Shown here piece by piece: positions 1 to 9,301 of a DNA stretch of 34,902 nt (positions are counted from its first letter, which is position 1; the number at the start of each line of letters is the position of its first letter). Location of the stretch: assembly GCA_003818595.1 (NCBI GenBank), contig RPQV01000003.1, forward strand, positions 1 to 34,902, in the 5' to 3' direction. The notes beneath the pieces were generated by a model that was given only the letters and a program-made list of their open reading frames with translations, was not told the DNA's origin and did no database searches. Source of the DNA: Calditrichota bacterium (GTDB lineage Bacteria > Zhuqueibacterota > Zhuqueibacteria > Residuimicrobiales > Krinioviventaceae). The position numbers and the translations under genes are program-made.

Positions 1-716
1 AATTCCCAGGCGTCTGTTGCATAATATACCTTCACATCTTTGTAATTGCCGGCTTCATCAGGAGAAATGTCCACAGAACCAAGCAAATCGATTCCGGAAA
101 AGGACATTCGACTGCCATAATTGGACAAATTCATGCCGATGCGGAGTCCATTCTCGTTCTCCCCGGTCACCGAAAAGAAGGGAGTTTGAATCATCACCCC
201 GAGATCCAGCGCCAGCGCGTTGGCGCTGGTGTGCCAAATGGTTGAACGAATATATTTCACCGAGGCGCCGAATCCAAACCACTGCGCCAGTTTTCTTGCA
301 TAAGATAAAGAGACCGCATAGTCTCCGGCGTTAAAATATTCACCGGTTCCCTGCTGCATATCAACCGTTGTCACCTCCATTTCGCCATAATTGACGCCGA
401 TAAATCCGATGCCGATGGTTCCAATACGCGGCAAGACAAGCGCTGCCCCCGAGAAATAGGTGCTGATATCCACAATCCAGGGCTGAAATGTGAACATCAC
501 CTGATTCATTTCCATGAAGGACAAACCGGCCGGATTCCAGTAGATGGAAGAGACATCCTGGGCCAAACTCACATACGCATCGCCGACTCCGCTGGCCGCC
601 GGTCCATAGCCGATGCCCAAGAACTCGGCCGTCGTGGTGCCCACCCGTATCGGCGATTGCGTTCTGACGGCTGTTGAAAGGAGCACCAATATGAACAAAA
701 CACTATATATTTTCAT
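1..716 (-). CDS. PorV/PorQ-like outer membrane protein, C-terminus cut by window edge
   Basis: The gene reads leftward from an ATG at 716 and stays open to the window edge, giving 238 complete codons. The product starts with a signal peptide of about 20 residues (MKIYSVLFILVLLSTAVRTQ). It is followed by a TTAEFLGIGYGPAASGVGDAY-like stretch and SSIYWNPAGLSFM, the hallmark opening of PorV/PorQ-family barrels (FadL-like fold). In Bacteroidota, PorV shuttles type IX secretion cargo to the cell-surface attachment complex. The ribosome-binding site AAGGGAG overlaps the stop of the upstream gene, which ends 12 bp away, so translation is probably coupled. The neighbouring 1180-residue exported protein is a natural client. 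The family call is good. Whether this is the true PorV or one of the many dedicated paralogues found in FCB genomes cannot be told from a fragment. Confidence 0.85.
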   Translation of the reverse strand, partial: MKIYSVLFILVLLSTAVRTQSPIRVGTTTAEFLGIGYGPAASGVGDAYVSLAQDVSSIYWNPAGLSFMEMNQVMFTFQPWIVDISTYFSGAALVLPRIGTIGIGFIGVNYGEMEVTTVDMQQGTGEYFNAGDYAVSLSYARKLAQWFGFGASVKYIRSTIWHTSANALALDLGVMIQTPFFSVTGENENGLRIGMNLSNYGSRMSFSGIDLLGSVDISPDEAGNYKDVKVYYATDAWE

Positions 717-728
717 CGCTTTTCTCCC

Positions 729-3700
729 TTATTTAATCACCGCAAACTTGCCGGTTTTTTCTTTTCCCGTTGACCATGACTTGATATGATAAAGATAAAC
801 ACCGGCCGCAATTTCCAAATCCTCTTTGGTCAATAAATCCCAATAGGCCATTCCATTATCCTGAAAATTATCCACCTCGATGATGTCGATCAAATAACCG
901 CTCATGGTGAATATTTTGATGGTGCATTGCGACGGAATATGGGTGAACATGATCCGTCGCCGCTGATTGAGTTGATTGTTACGGACAGCGGGTTCCAACG
1001 TATTGGTGACAACATAGGGATTGGGCACCACTTTGATTTTATCCATATCCTCATCAGCCATTGGACCTTCAGAGATAGAATAATGAGGTACTTGGAAACG
1101 GAGCGTATCCGTCAAGGTGAACGGTGTCACGCATGAAACACGATACACTGAGCCCGGGGAAGGCAATTCACCTTCCAATGAACCGAGAAAATTAATACTG
1201 AACAGAGAGTATTGCCAGACTTTTCTGGCTCGTGCTGTATCCGTGTCGAGATAGGCGGCAAATATTTCGTCCTCCGCCATATCAAATTGGCTGTTGCCGT
1301 TCATGTCAATAGCTACGAGATCGAGCTTGAGAAAATCACCCTGATCGTCAAGATGAAGTTTATCTTCGACATAAAAAGGAAAAGACTGGCCGAGGAGATA
1401 TTGACCGACTTTGAGAGAAACGCCGGTGCCGGTATTTACGCGGCTGCGCTGATCGAGCCGTGAGGTGTAAAGCTCACTTTCATCAGTGAAAATGAGATCA
1501 AAAATATAGGGAAACGCCTGAAGGTTCTCCTTATAGACGGTTATATTCATATTGCCGCCGCCGGTGAACCAGCCGCTGTTGAGTGAATCCCAATAGGCTA
1601 ATCCCGTTTCTCCCAACGGTATGGTGAATGACGCCTGCAGACCATCAAAAATATCGCTTTCGATCGTCATATCCGTTGCCAATAATTTCCAGGTGATCAG
1701 ATCGCCATAATTGGGACCTGCGGTGGCATAAGTGACAATATGATTCTTGATAAATTTGCTTGTGTTTTCATAAAAAAGCAGCGAATCTTCGGTTTCATCA
1801 TAGATACGATAACCACTATTGACAAAATAGTGTCCCCACAGCGTTTGCTCCGGCTTTTTGCCGAACGTTTTCACGGTGTCTTCGTCAAATACCACTTTAT
1901 AGATGTGATTTTGTTTCAACGCTGTGGGATCGACAATGGACAGCGAAAAGAGCTCGGCCGGACCACTGATCAGGGCGTTGTCGTGCAGTGTCTGTACATT
2001 GGTTGCTGAAAATCCGGCGGCAACCGGCTTGGGCGTTGCAACCTGAACGTTCGGGCTCATGAAGATGATGCTTTCTGATTCATCAACCACCAGGGTGGGG
2101 ACATTTTCAGCCGGTGCGATGTTTTTCTCCCGCATGCCGTGGTCATACGCAGCCAAATAATAGTAATAGGTTTTGCCATTCTGCACATCCGTATCGATAT
2201 AATAATGTTGAACGCCGGTGTTGTTGCCGAGAAAGACGCCTTCACCCTCGACCAGCGCAAAATCAGTAAAGCCGAAATAGTCATTTTTGAGATCCCACTG
2301 CTGAATTGGTTTAAGTCCTGCCGGATTTCCGAATCCATCCCGCAGTTGCAGAGCATCTTCGAAAAAGCGTTCGGTGGAACGATAGAGTCTATAACCTTCA
2401 AAATCATTTGCTCCGCCGGCTAACGGTTCCCGGGTCAAGCGATCGGCGCGATCATCCCACGTCAGAATGACTTTGCCGTCCGCGGCAACGGCTTTAAGGG
2501 TGGGCATCTCCGGCGGCCGCGCGAAACGATAATCGCTCTCATAAATGATCTGCACCACTTTTTTGCGATCAAAGATCAGCGGCGCCCGTTTTTCCTTGGT
2601 CAATATTGCCAAATCTTCAAATGCCGCAATCGTCGCCATGGAAATGCGCTCGGTGCGGCCTTTATCCAATCGGAACGGACCCGTTCCAAAAGCCTGGTAA
2701 AGGTTATTGGGCTTGTCGTAATAATCATCCAGTATTTTATCGGTCAGTACATTGTAGCATTCTTTATCATGTGCCGGCGACGGAGGACCACCTTGAGGAT
2801 GCTGAAAAAGATGAAAAGACTGCAATCCCAACATGTCGGATTCAGAAACATCGGTCAAACCAAAGTTGGGTTCAGCACCCAGTCCTTCCAGCATATCAGG
2901 ACGATGATTGCACTCGGTTCCATCGGCATCGGGACTGTTGTAATTCAAATCTCCGGGTGCAACTCCGTCCAATCCGATGTCATCACCGGGATTCTCACCC
3001 GAATCATAAATGCCGTTGCCGTTTTTATCATCACCATCTTTCCAATCCTGATCTTCATCAGCATCCCAATGCGTTTTCAAATCGTCGACGCTTTTGACAT
3101 CGTAAAAACTGAGAAACTTGTTCATATCAGTGATGCCGTCTGCCGGGCCGATCAGCGTCGCCGCAAAGTTGTCGCGTTTTTCATCGGTTATACCGTCATC
3201 GTCATTATCCTTCAAATCATTTTGAACGCCGGGACTCTCGAGAAATGCAAATCCAAGGGTTCCCGCCGGATAGTTAAAGTTTCCAGTTCCATTGGTGTCC
3301 CAGCAAAACGACAGGTCAAGCTCATCATTGAAACTGCCGACATCATCTTCGCCGTCGCTGGTTTTGATGTAATGACCAATCCCCAAATCCATCATATATC
3401 CAAAAACCATACTGGGAAGATCATACTCGGAAATATTGGCAATGTTGTATTCCCAAAAAACAGCATCTCGCGTCTGCGGATTATCCCATTGATATCCTCT
3501 GACTTCGACCCGCAAACCGAGACCTCCCCAAGGCAATCCCTTCTGGGTGGTGACCGTGGGTCTTTTGTCGCCGATTTTCACATTTTTGACGATTTGTCCT
3601 GATCCGTCATACGTTCTTCGCGGAAAATATTTGATTTCCTTTTCCGGCTGCAGCCACTCCTGATCCTGAGCATCGTTCAGCACAAAATAAGTTTCCAGTT

Positions 3701-4271
3701 GGGCATACATCACCCCGCGCCCAAAACGGCCATTCCATTCTCCCGGCCATTTCAGTTGATCTCCTCGGCTTGGCCAGCCCATTGGCGGCCAACTATTCGG
3801 ATCCACGCTCATTGCCGGGCTTTCAGCCAGTTCATTAAAATAACCGAATACCGGAGTCAACGCCCAGCTGATTGTACCATCAGGCGCCGTCTCGGATCGG
3901 CTGTCCGCTTCTACGATCAACAGCGAGTCCAGATCAATTCTCGATGAGATCATCATTTCATCTGTCACCGGAATTGAATCGTTCTCGACAAAAACCTTGC
4001 CGCCGAGAATGACCGACAGACCATCATACATATCGATGCCTTGTTGGGAATTTCTCGGCCATTTTGAACCGTCCAAATAACCCCAATGTCCGGTAAATCC
4101 ACCGGAATTCACATAGAGTTGCCATCGGTTGCCATCCATGAGCGTCTCCCGCTCCGCAGCCGGATCTCCCGCCGGATCATCAGGTCCTTCATATAGGCGG
4201 CTTTGACCATTCAAAGACAGAGATACGACTGCAAGGGAAATAATAAAGAATCGTATAATAAATGATTTCAT
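729..4271 (-). CDS. large exported surface protein with Fn3-like region and C-terminal sorting-like domain
   Basis: The 1180-residue product has a signal peptide (MKSFIIRFFIISLAVVSLSLNG). I place the start at ATG 4271 because AGGAGTG lies 8 bp upstream; a TTG six codons earlier would add residues before the hydrophobic core. Visible parts: a long N-terminal region with no recognised family, an Asp-rich segment at about residues 350-445 (DNDDDGITDE, DGDDKNGNGIYD) like calcium-binding repeats, an Fn3-like segment from about 587 (GKVILTWDD, then EGYRLYRS), and a C-terminal module from about 1073 (KVVPNPYVV, then a strand-rich end GVYLYHIKSWSTGKEKTGKFAVIK-like) resembling type IX sorting or FlgD-like domains. 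The TonB-dependent receptor lies 21 bp upstream and the PorV-like protein follows. I infer a cell-surface protein. Its substrate is unknown. Confidence 0.8.
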   Translation of the reverse strand: MKSFIIRFFIISLAVVSLSLNGQSRLYEGPDDPAGDPAAERETLMDGNRWQLYVNSGGFTGHWGYLDGSKWPRNSQQGIDMYDGLSVILGGKVFVENDSIPVTDEMMISSRIDLDSLLIVEADSRSETAPDGTISWALTPVFGYFNELAESPAMSVDPNSWPPMGWPSRGDQLKWPGEWNGRFGRGVMYAQLETYFVLNDAQDQEWLQPEKEIKYFPRRTYDGSGQIVKNVKIGDKRPTVTTQKGLPWGGLGLRVEVRGYQWDNPQTRDAVFWEYNIANISEYDLPSMVFGYMMDLGIGHYIKTSDGEDDVGSFNDELDLSFCWDTNGTGNFNYPAGTLGFAFLESPGVQNDLKDNDDDGITDEKRDNFAATLIGPADGITDMNKFLSFYDVKSVDDLKTHWDADEDQDWKDGDDKNGNGIYDSGENPGDDIGLDGVAPGDLNYNSPDADGTECNHRPDMLEGLGAEPNFGLTDVSESDMLGLQSFHLFQHPQGGPPSPAHDKECYNVLTDKILDDYYDKPNNLYQAFGTGPFRLDKGRTERISMATIAAFEDLAILTKEKRAPLIFDRKKVVQIIYESDYRFARPPEMPTLKAVAADGKVILTWDDRADRLTREPLAGGANDFEGYRLYRSTERFFEDALQLRDGFGNPAGLKPIQQWDLKNDYFGFTDFALVEGEGVFLGNNTGVQHYYIDTDVQNGKTYYYYLAAYDHGMREKNIAPAENVPTLVVDESESIIFMSPNVQVATPKPVAAGFSATNVQTLHDNALISGPAELFSLSIVDPTALKQNHIYKVVFDEDTVKTFGKKPEQTLWGHYFVNSGYRIYDETEDSLLFYENTSKFIKNHIVTYATAGPNYGDLITWKLLATDMTIESDIFDGLQASFTIPLGETGLAYWDSLNSGWFTGGGNMNITVYKENLQAFPYIFDLIFTDESELYTSRLDQRSRVNTGTGVSLKVGQYLLGQSFPFYVEDKLHLDDQGDFLKLDLVAIDMNGNSQFDMAEDEIFAAYLDTDTARARKVWQYSLFSINFLGSLEGELPSPGSVYRVSCVTPFTLTDTLRFQVPHYSISEGPMADEDMDKIKVVPNPYVVTNTLEPAVRNNQLNQRRRIMFTHIPSQCTIKIFTMSGYLIDIIEVDNFQDNGMAYWDLLTKEDLEIAAGVYLYHIKSWSTGKEKTGKFAVIK

Positions 4272-4292
4272 GCCCTTCACTCCTATCAAAAA

Positions 4293-7004
4293 TTAAAAAG
4301 AAATGTTAAGACCACATTTTACCATTCTGGGTGAACTGTACATGGCCGGATTTTGATAAACGTCTTCATAGGTGGAAAACGAACTTCGATGGCCCAGTAT
4401 ATCAGTTTCCTGGACGACGGCGGTATAGGCGCGGCCGGTTTGTGAGTTAACCCATTCTTCATTAAGCCGGTCAAAAAGATTATAGACCAGCAGCGTCAGC
4501 CTGAGGTTCATACCGTAAATTTTGGCAATCTGGTAATAAGCATTAATATCGACACTGAATTGTAATGGACGATATTCGTTATTGGGAAACAAATTGATGG
4601 CCGATAAAGGGCTTTGAGGAATGGGATTCCACGTATATGGTTGTCCGGAATCAATATAACACAGCAGCGTACTTCCCCATCGTGGAGTGTTATAACCACC
4701 ATAGAGATTCAAAGTATGCCGTTGATCCCAGTTCATCGGAATCAGTTTGTTCACCGGATCCATTTCAGATCCGGCTCGCGTGAAGGACGAATATGGATTA
4801 TCGGCTATACCACGAGTGAATGCGAGAGTATAGTTAACCCCGGCCGAGATGAAATCCTGCCTAAATTCGTATTTTAATTCCAATCCTCTGGCATTGCCAT
4901 ATTCTTTATTGGTGAAAACACCATACCTGCGCTGATTATAGGTTGTAAAAACAGAGGCGGTCACCAAATCATAAATGTCCTTATACCAAACGGCAACCTC
5001 AAGGCTCATGCTGCGGCTCAACTGCTGATAAAGACCTACTTCGTATTGAATTGTTTTTTGTGGTTGAAGCTGGGCATTTCCAGTGGTCGTGGAAAAATCG
5101 GATGCGGCGATGCGAAAGGTGGAATTTTGATAATAATAGTTCAAGGGAGGCAGCTGCAAAAAATGGCCATAGGCAAATCGCAAAAGGGCCGATCCCCCCA
5201 GATCATAAGACAGGCCCAACCGCGGAGACACTTGATATTTGGAATCTGCCTCAGGATAGATGCTCATCCTTTCGCTCTCAACATAATAGTCCTGATTCGC
5301 GGGATTGCGATAATTGGAAGGATAGATTGTCTGCGGATCAAAATAGTCAAAGCGAACCCCAACATTGACGACCATCATATTGAATTCCATCTTGTCCTGT
5401 ATAAAATAGGCGCCATGAATGGGCTCAACCTGATATTCATCCGTGTGAATGCTTTCATTTGAATGAATAATCGGGCGATAATTGGGATAAATTCTTTTAC
5501 CATCCGGAGTTTCTATGTATTCATTTTCAATTCCTGATCCTTCGAAAGCATTGCGAATGGTATAGGCTTTTTGCGACAGTTCAATTTGATTGATATCAAA
5601 GCCTGTTTTTATGCTGTGTTGTTTGCTCACCTGCCAGGTTAAATCAACTTTTCCCGACAATTTTTTTTCGGTGCGATTCGAATGTGATTTATCCTGGCCG
5701 CCGGTATAAAACCAGGGTCCGTTATTACGATGATATTCATCATGAACATAGGCCGCTTCTAAAGGGTTTTCATAAAGATAATAGCCGGTCCAATAATCGG
5801 AATAGGATATTTTGGCATCGATAAAAGCCGCTTTTGAGAGGAGATAATTGATATTGAGAATGGCCAGTTGCGTTTCATTATGCCATGCAGGAACACCCGT
5901 CGGATTGAATCGATAAGCATGGCTGTAGCTTTTCCCTTCACCACTGTTCCACGTGCCTGATAAGGCCAATTTCAGATTATTGGTGGGTTTGAAAGTCAAT
6001 TTGGCAAAGGCGGAAATATTTTCATTCCAGCTCATATCAGTGATGGAACTATCACCGGAACTTTCGACGTGCCAGTTTTCAACATCTCTGGGGGTGAAAT
6101 CGCTGTAATCTGTGACATTAAAATAGCGTATACCATTAAGATAACCATCATCTTGATTCATCCGGACATTGACCACATAAAAGAGTTTACTTTTCCACAA
6201 TGGACCGACAATGGACGCTTTTAAATCGCTGATCCGATTGAATTCGCCCGCTTTCAGTCCGATATAAACATTATCATGAGGAGTCAGATAATTTCCATAT
6301 TGCAGAGATATGTTCCCTTTAATTGAGTTTCCACCCTCTTTTGTCACCACGTTGACCACGCCGCTCATGGCATCGCCATATTCTGCGTTAAAGGTTCCCG
6401 TGATCACCTCTACATCCTCAACAACCTCCGGATTGACGTTCGAGGTGGTCTGTTCATGGGAAAAGGCATCCGTAACGCTGACGCCGTCGATGAGATAGGT
6501 CACTTCATTGCTTCGTCCGCCGCGAAAATGGTTGCCGACGACGCCCGGCTGCATGGCCACAACCTCGTATACGCTTTCTGCAGGCAGAATTGAAATGTCT
6601 TCAGACGAAATGTTGCGTATCGAATTGGTCTGATCCTTTTTAATACTCATTTTTTCCGCCTGAACCGTTACCACCTCTCCTTCGATGACCTCGGGCTTGA
6701 GGCTGAAATCAATTCCAATAGTTCGATTGACAAATACGCGAACATTTTCGACGCGCATGGGAGCGTATCCCATCATTCTCGCTTCAATGGCATAGTTGCC
6801 GGGGATGATGTTGATGATATAGTAATCTCCCTGTAAATCAGTAGCAGCGCCTTGATGCGTTCCCACAAGTATGATATTGGCGCCGACCAGGGCTTCACCA
6901 GAGTCAGCATCTTTGACAGTACCTGATATTTTTCCAGTTGTTTGCGCGGACAGCGCAGAATAATAAATGATTATCATGATGAACAGCTGGTACCACCTTT
7001 TCAT
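4293..7004 (-). CDS. TonB-dependent receptor with carboxypeptidase-regulatory-like domain
   Basis: This is a 903-residue outer-membrane receptor of the family that imports large or scarce ligands using TonB energy. The start at ATG 7004 follows GGAGG by 8 bp and leads straight into a signal peptide (MKRWYQLFIMIIIYYSALSA). An upstream ATG at 7019 overlaps that ribosome-binding site and is unlikely. Residues about 22-110 form a carboxypeptidase-regulatory-like domain (GKISGTVKDADSGEALVGAN). A plug follows at about 125-235 (GGRSNEVTYLIDGVSV, then EYGDAMSGVVNVVTKEGG), then a long beta-barrel ending in phenylalanine (CGLNISF), as expected for BamA-dependent barrels. It sits between the SGNH protein (28 bp) and the exported protein (21 bp). 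The pairing with a surface protein recalls SusC/SusD organisation, but the partner is not SusD. The ligand is unknown. Confidence 0.92.
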   Translation of the reverse strand: MKRWYQLFIMIIIYYSALSAQTTGKISGTVKDADSGEALVGANIILVGTHQGAATDLQGDYYIINIIPGNYAIEARMMGYAPMRVENVRVFVNRTIGIDFSLKPEVIEGEVVTVQAEKMSIKKDQTNSIRNISSEDISILPAESVYEVVAMQPGVVGNHFRGGRSNEVTYLIDGVSVTDAFSHEQTTSNVNPEVVEDVEVITGTFNAEYGDAMSGVVNVVTKEGGNSIKGNISLQYGNYLTPHDNVYIGLKAGEFNRISDLKASIVGPLWKSKLFYVVNVRMNQDDGYLNGIRYFNVTDYSDFTPRDVENWHVESSGDSSITDMSWNENISAFAKLTFKPTNNLKLALSGTWNSGEGKSYSHAYRFNPTGVPAWHNETQLAILNINYLLSKAAFIDAKISYSDYWTGYYLYENPLEAAYVHDEYHRNNGPWFYTGGQDKSHSNRTEKKLSGKVDLTWQVSKQHSIKTGFDINQIELSQKAYTIRNAFEGSGIENEYIETPDGKRIYPNYRPIIHSNESIHTDEYQVEPIHGAYFIQDKMEFNMMVVNVGVRFDYFDPQTIYPSNYRNPANQDYYVESERMSIYPEADSKYQVSPRLGLSYDLGGSALLRFAYGHFLQLPPLNYYYQNSTFRIAASDFSTTTGNAQLQPQKTIQYEVGLYQQLSRSMSLEVAVWYKDIYDLVTASVFTTYNQRRYGVFTNKEYGNARGLELKYEFRQDFISAGVNYTLAFTRGIADNPYSSFTRAGSEMDPVNKLIPMNWDQRHTLNLYGGYNTPRWGSTLLCYIDSGQPYTWNPIPQSPLSAINLFPNNEYRPLQFSVDINAYYQIAKIYGMNLRLTLLVYNLFDRLNEEWVNSQTGRAYTAVVQETDILGHRSSFSTYEDVYQNPAMYSSPRMVKCGLNISF

Positions 7005-7032
7005 CTGCCTTTCCTCCATTTTTATTTAATAT

Positions 7033-8856
7033 TTAATTCACAACCATTTTTTCCAGTTCGCCGATCATTATGCTATTCGGATGACTCTTTTTAAATTGAT
7101 TGAGAAATTCTTGCGCCTTTATAAAATTTTGCAATTTGATATTGACGGTGATGAGATCGATGACGAGTTTTTCATGATGAGGTGTTCTTTGTACGGCACG
7201 ATCAAATAGTTTTGCCGCATTTTCATAATCCCCTTTATCCATCAAAACTTCACCGGCCAATCGCGCGGCCTGGGGAATGAACTCTTGTTGTAGGCTTTTA
7301 TTCAAATGATCAAGTGCTTGTTCTTGATTTCCGCATCTTAAAAATGCCTTTGCCCGCCGGAGGTGAGTATACGCGTCAATAGGCGTCAGAAAAGGAATGA
7401 CCTCCAATTCTTTTGCAGCCTGTTCATTCCGATCAATTGAATCATAATATTCAGCCAGGCGAAGATGTGCCGCTGCAACATCCATCTCTTCGCGGATGAC
7501 CTGAAGTGCTAATATTTCTTCAGCAATACGCGGCTGAAAATTGCTGAGGAAAGAACGCTCTTTTTGGCTAAAAGGCCAACCTGACTTGATCTGCTTGATC
7601 ATCACATCGGCCAAAGTATTGTCGAGGGAGGTAAACGGCCATTCTTTTTCATACAACTCTGCCGGTAGAGATGACGCCGTCTGCCAGTTCTGCTGAATCA
7701 ATTCGACATCAACCATCGTCCGATAAAAGCCGTCCGCCATGAGAAAATATCCCTTTTTGTTGGGATGGAGATGGTCCGCCATGAGCTTGTTTCCAATCAC
7801 TTTATTTTCAGATTCATCTTCGAAATATTTGATCATGGGAACAACAAACGCATCATGCTGTTTCGCTGTTTGATGGATGATATCATTGAATTCCTCGGTC
7901 GCCCGAAAGCGAATTTGATCCTGATCTTTTGCAGCATAAAATGAGATTTGAGCCTGATCAATTTTTCCTGACTGCAAAAAAGATTGTGCCTGATCATACA
8001 AGTCTCGTGCAGCACTATGGTTGATATAATTTTCATCAAAGGGAGGCTGATCACCAACATTACTGACCAATTCGCTGATCAGTACCGGGACATGCCTTTG
8101 CTGGAAGGTGGAGAGAATCGCATTCAAGTTTGCCTTGAATGAGGCTGCTGTTTTCCGATAGATACGGCTATTCAAAGGAATCATCTGTTTGGTCGAAATT
8201 CTTTCCATCAAAGTTCCATCGGAAATGACAGAAAGTTTATTTCGGTAAAACAAATGATTGAACACATTTTTATAAAGCTGAAAAGTTCTTGTTTTGTTGA
8301 CCCATAATAAAGTCAAAACCAGCGGACGAGCCAGTCCTCCGGCTTCAAAAGAAGCAGCCCCCAGCGCTCCATAGAACTCGTTATGGCCGCAGTATATCAT
8401 GACGGCATCCGGCTCTTGAGCCATTATTTCATCAACAAAATTCAAAAGTGCAAAGCTGTTGATCGCCGTCAAAGAGGTGTTGATGACTTCTATGGTTCGA
8501 TCGGGAAAAGTATCCTGCAGGCGCGTCTGCAGAATCCTGGAGAACATCAGCAGATTGCCGTATGGAAATCCCAATGCGGTCGACTCGCCGAGGACAAAAA
8601 TTCGAAAACCATCGGCAGGTTTTTTCTGGTAAAATAAATCATTCGCAGGTGTGGGAATCGTCGTTTGGCGGCCAAAAAATCTTTTTCCAATTTGCGGATT
8701 TACTTTTTTAAAATCCGCAAAAGGCGCTCCGGCATTGATAAAGAGTTCCGGATAATCCCCATAGTCAATGATCTTTAAAACCCCCTCGCATGCGGCAAAA
8801 AAGAAAAAAGGCATTGGAATTATTAAAAACCAAAAAAGCACTCTTTTCCAATGCAC
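7033..8856 (-). CDS. SGNH/GDSL-type hydrolase with C-terminal TPR repeats
   Basis: The 607-residue product has an N-terminal hydrophobic segment (residues about 5-22) that probably anchors it in the inner membrane with the rest outside. SGNH motifs are in order: the nucleophile Ser92 in VLGEST, the Asn in GHNE (157-160), and the Asp/His pair of DHLHP (Asp361, His364). Such enzymes hydrolyse or transfer acyl esters, often acetyl groups of glycans. Residues about 465-600 look like TPR repeats (for example GDYENAAKLFDRAVQR). The start codon is GTG at 8856, chosen because GGAG lies 7 bp upstream. It follows the candidate origin region and precedes the TonB receptor by 28 bp. In other bacteria similar proteins lie beside carbamoyltransferase and SxtJ genes, which here are on the far side of the gene-free stretch. 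The substrate is unknown. Confidence 0.8.
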   Translation of the reverse strand: MHWKRVLFWFLIIPMPFFFFAACEGVLKIIDYGDYPELFINAGAPFADFKKVNPQIGKRFFGRQTTIPTPANDLFYQKKPADGFRIFVLGESTALGFPYGNLLMFSRILQTRLQDTFPDRTIEVINTSLTAINSFALLNFVDEIMAQEPDAVMIYCGHNEFYGALGAASFEAGGLARPLVLTLLWVNKTRTFQLYKNVFNHLFYRNKLSVISDGTLMERISTKQMIPLNSRIYRKTAASFKANLNAILSTFQQRHVPVLISELVSNVGDQPPFDENYINHSAARDLYDQAQSFLQSGKIDQAQISFYAAKDQDQIRFRATEEFNDIIHQTAKQHDAFVVPMIKYFEDESENKVIGNKLMADHLHPNKKGYFLMADGFYRTMVDVELIQQNWQTASSLPAELYEKEWPFTSLDNTLADVMIKQIKSGWPFSQKERSFLSNFQPRIAEEILALQVIREEMDVAAAHLRLAEYYDSIDRNEQAAKELEVIPFLTPIDAYTHLRRAKAFLRCGNQEQALDHLNKSLQQEFIPQAARLAGEVLMDKGDYENAAKLFDRAVQRTPHHEKLVIDLITVNIKLQNFIKAQEFLNQFKKSHPNSIMIGELEKMVVN

Positions 8857-9048
8857 CCTTGTTCTCCAAAAAGTTAGAATTGATCAATGACAAAGATGAT
8901 TATTTGCTTGTTCAAAGCAACATAATTCTTTTTTTCACGTTAATCAACTTTATTATAAAAAATTTTTATCGATCTGTTTTGTCGAGAGATGATTTTTATT
9001 GATTTTTTTATTATATATATATTATTAAATATATTAAGTATAAAGATA

Positions 9049-9081
9049 TAGTATTAGTAGATCGTGTGAATATGTTGATAA
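9049..9081 (-). promoter_or_regulatory. DnaA-trio-like run next to two near-consensus DnaA boxes
   Basis: On the plus strand TAGTATTAGTAG (9049-9060), read 3' to 5', gives GAT GAT TAT GAT, close to the DnaA-trio pattern (G/A-A-T/A) described for bacterial basal unwinding systems. It is separated by ATCG from TGTGAATAT (9065-9073, one mismatch to TTATTCACA in reverse), which abuts TGTTGATAA (9073-9081, one mismatch to TTATNCACA in reverse). The order box, short spacer, trio, AT-rich DNA matches the published arrangement in Bacillus subtilis. The motif is short and AT-rich, so chance is possible in such DNA. Confidence 0.5.
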
Positions 9082-9142
9082 ATGAATATTAAAAGAAAAA
9101 AAAAGGACAACTCGTTTAATTACAATGAAAATGAATCATTCT

Positions 9143-9166
9143 TTATCCACACAAGGATGTGAATAA
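9143..9166. promoter_or_regulatory. inverted pair of exact DnaA boxes
   Basis: TTATCCACA at 9143-9151 and TGTGAATAA at 9158-9166 (TTATTCACA on the minus strand) both fit the TTATNCACA consensus exactly. They face each other across the 6-bp spacer CAAGGA. TTGATAA at 9171-9177 may be a weak additional half-match. Confidence 0.75.
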
Positions 9167-9277
9167 AGAGTTGATAAAGACAGGATTATGATATAAAGTG
9201 AATAGATAATGTGATAACACAGCCGGCAAGAAAGAAATCCACATGATATTGACAACTTTTCCCCTGTTAATCATGAC

Positions 9278-9301
9278 TTGTACACAAACGGATGTGAACA
9301 A
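9278..9301. promoter_or_regulatory. second inverted pair of DnaA-box-like sites with identical geometry
   Basis: TTGTACACA at 9278-9286 and TGTGAACAA at 9293-9301 (TTGTTCACA on the minus strand) each differ from TTATNCACA at one base. They are also separated by 6 bp (AACGGA). The whole 24-bp unit matches the 9143-9166 unit at 19 of 24 positions and starts exactly 135 bp downstream of it, suggesting a duplicated DnaA-binding module. Confidence 0.6.

Noticed and set aside
2769..3602. 277-codon open frame antisense to the exported protein
   Set aside because: It mirrors a gene with signal peptide, domains and ribosome-binding site; the product is low-complexity Ile/Val-rich with no recognisable motif.
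5945..5960. parS-like TGTTCCACGTGCCTGA
   Set aside because: Only 12 of 16 bases match, the second half-site is lost, and it lies inside the TonB receptor reading frame.
8787..8798. Possible lipobox (FAAC) in the SGNH hydrolase
   Set aside because: Phe at position -3 is a poor lipobox and the segment reads equally well as a membrane anchor.
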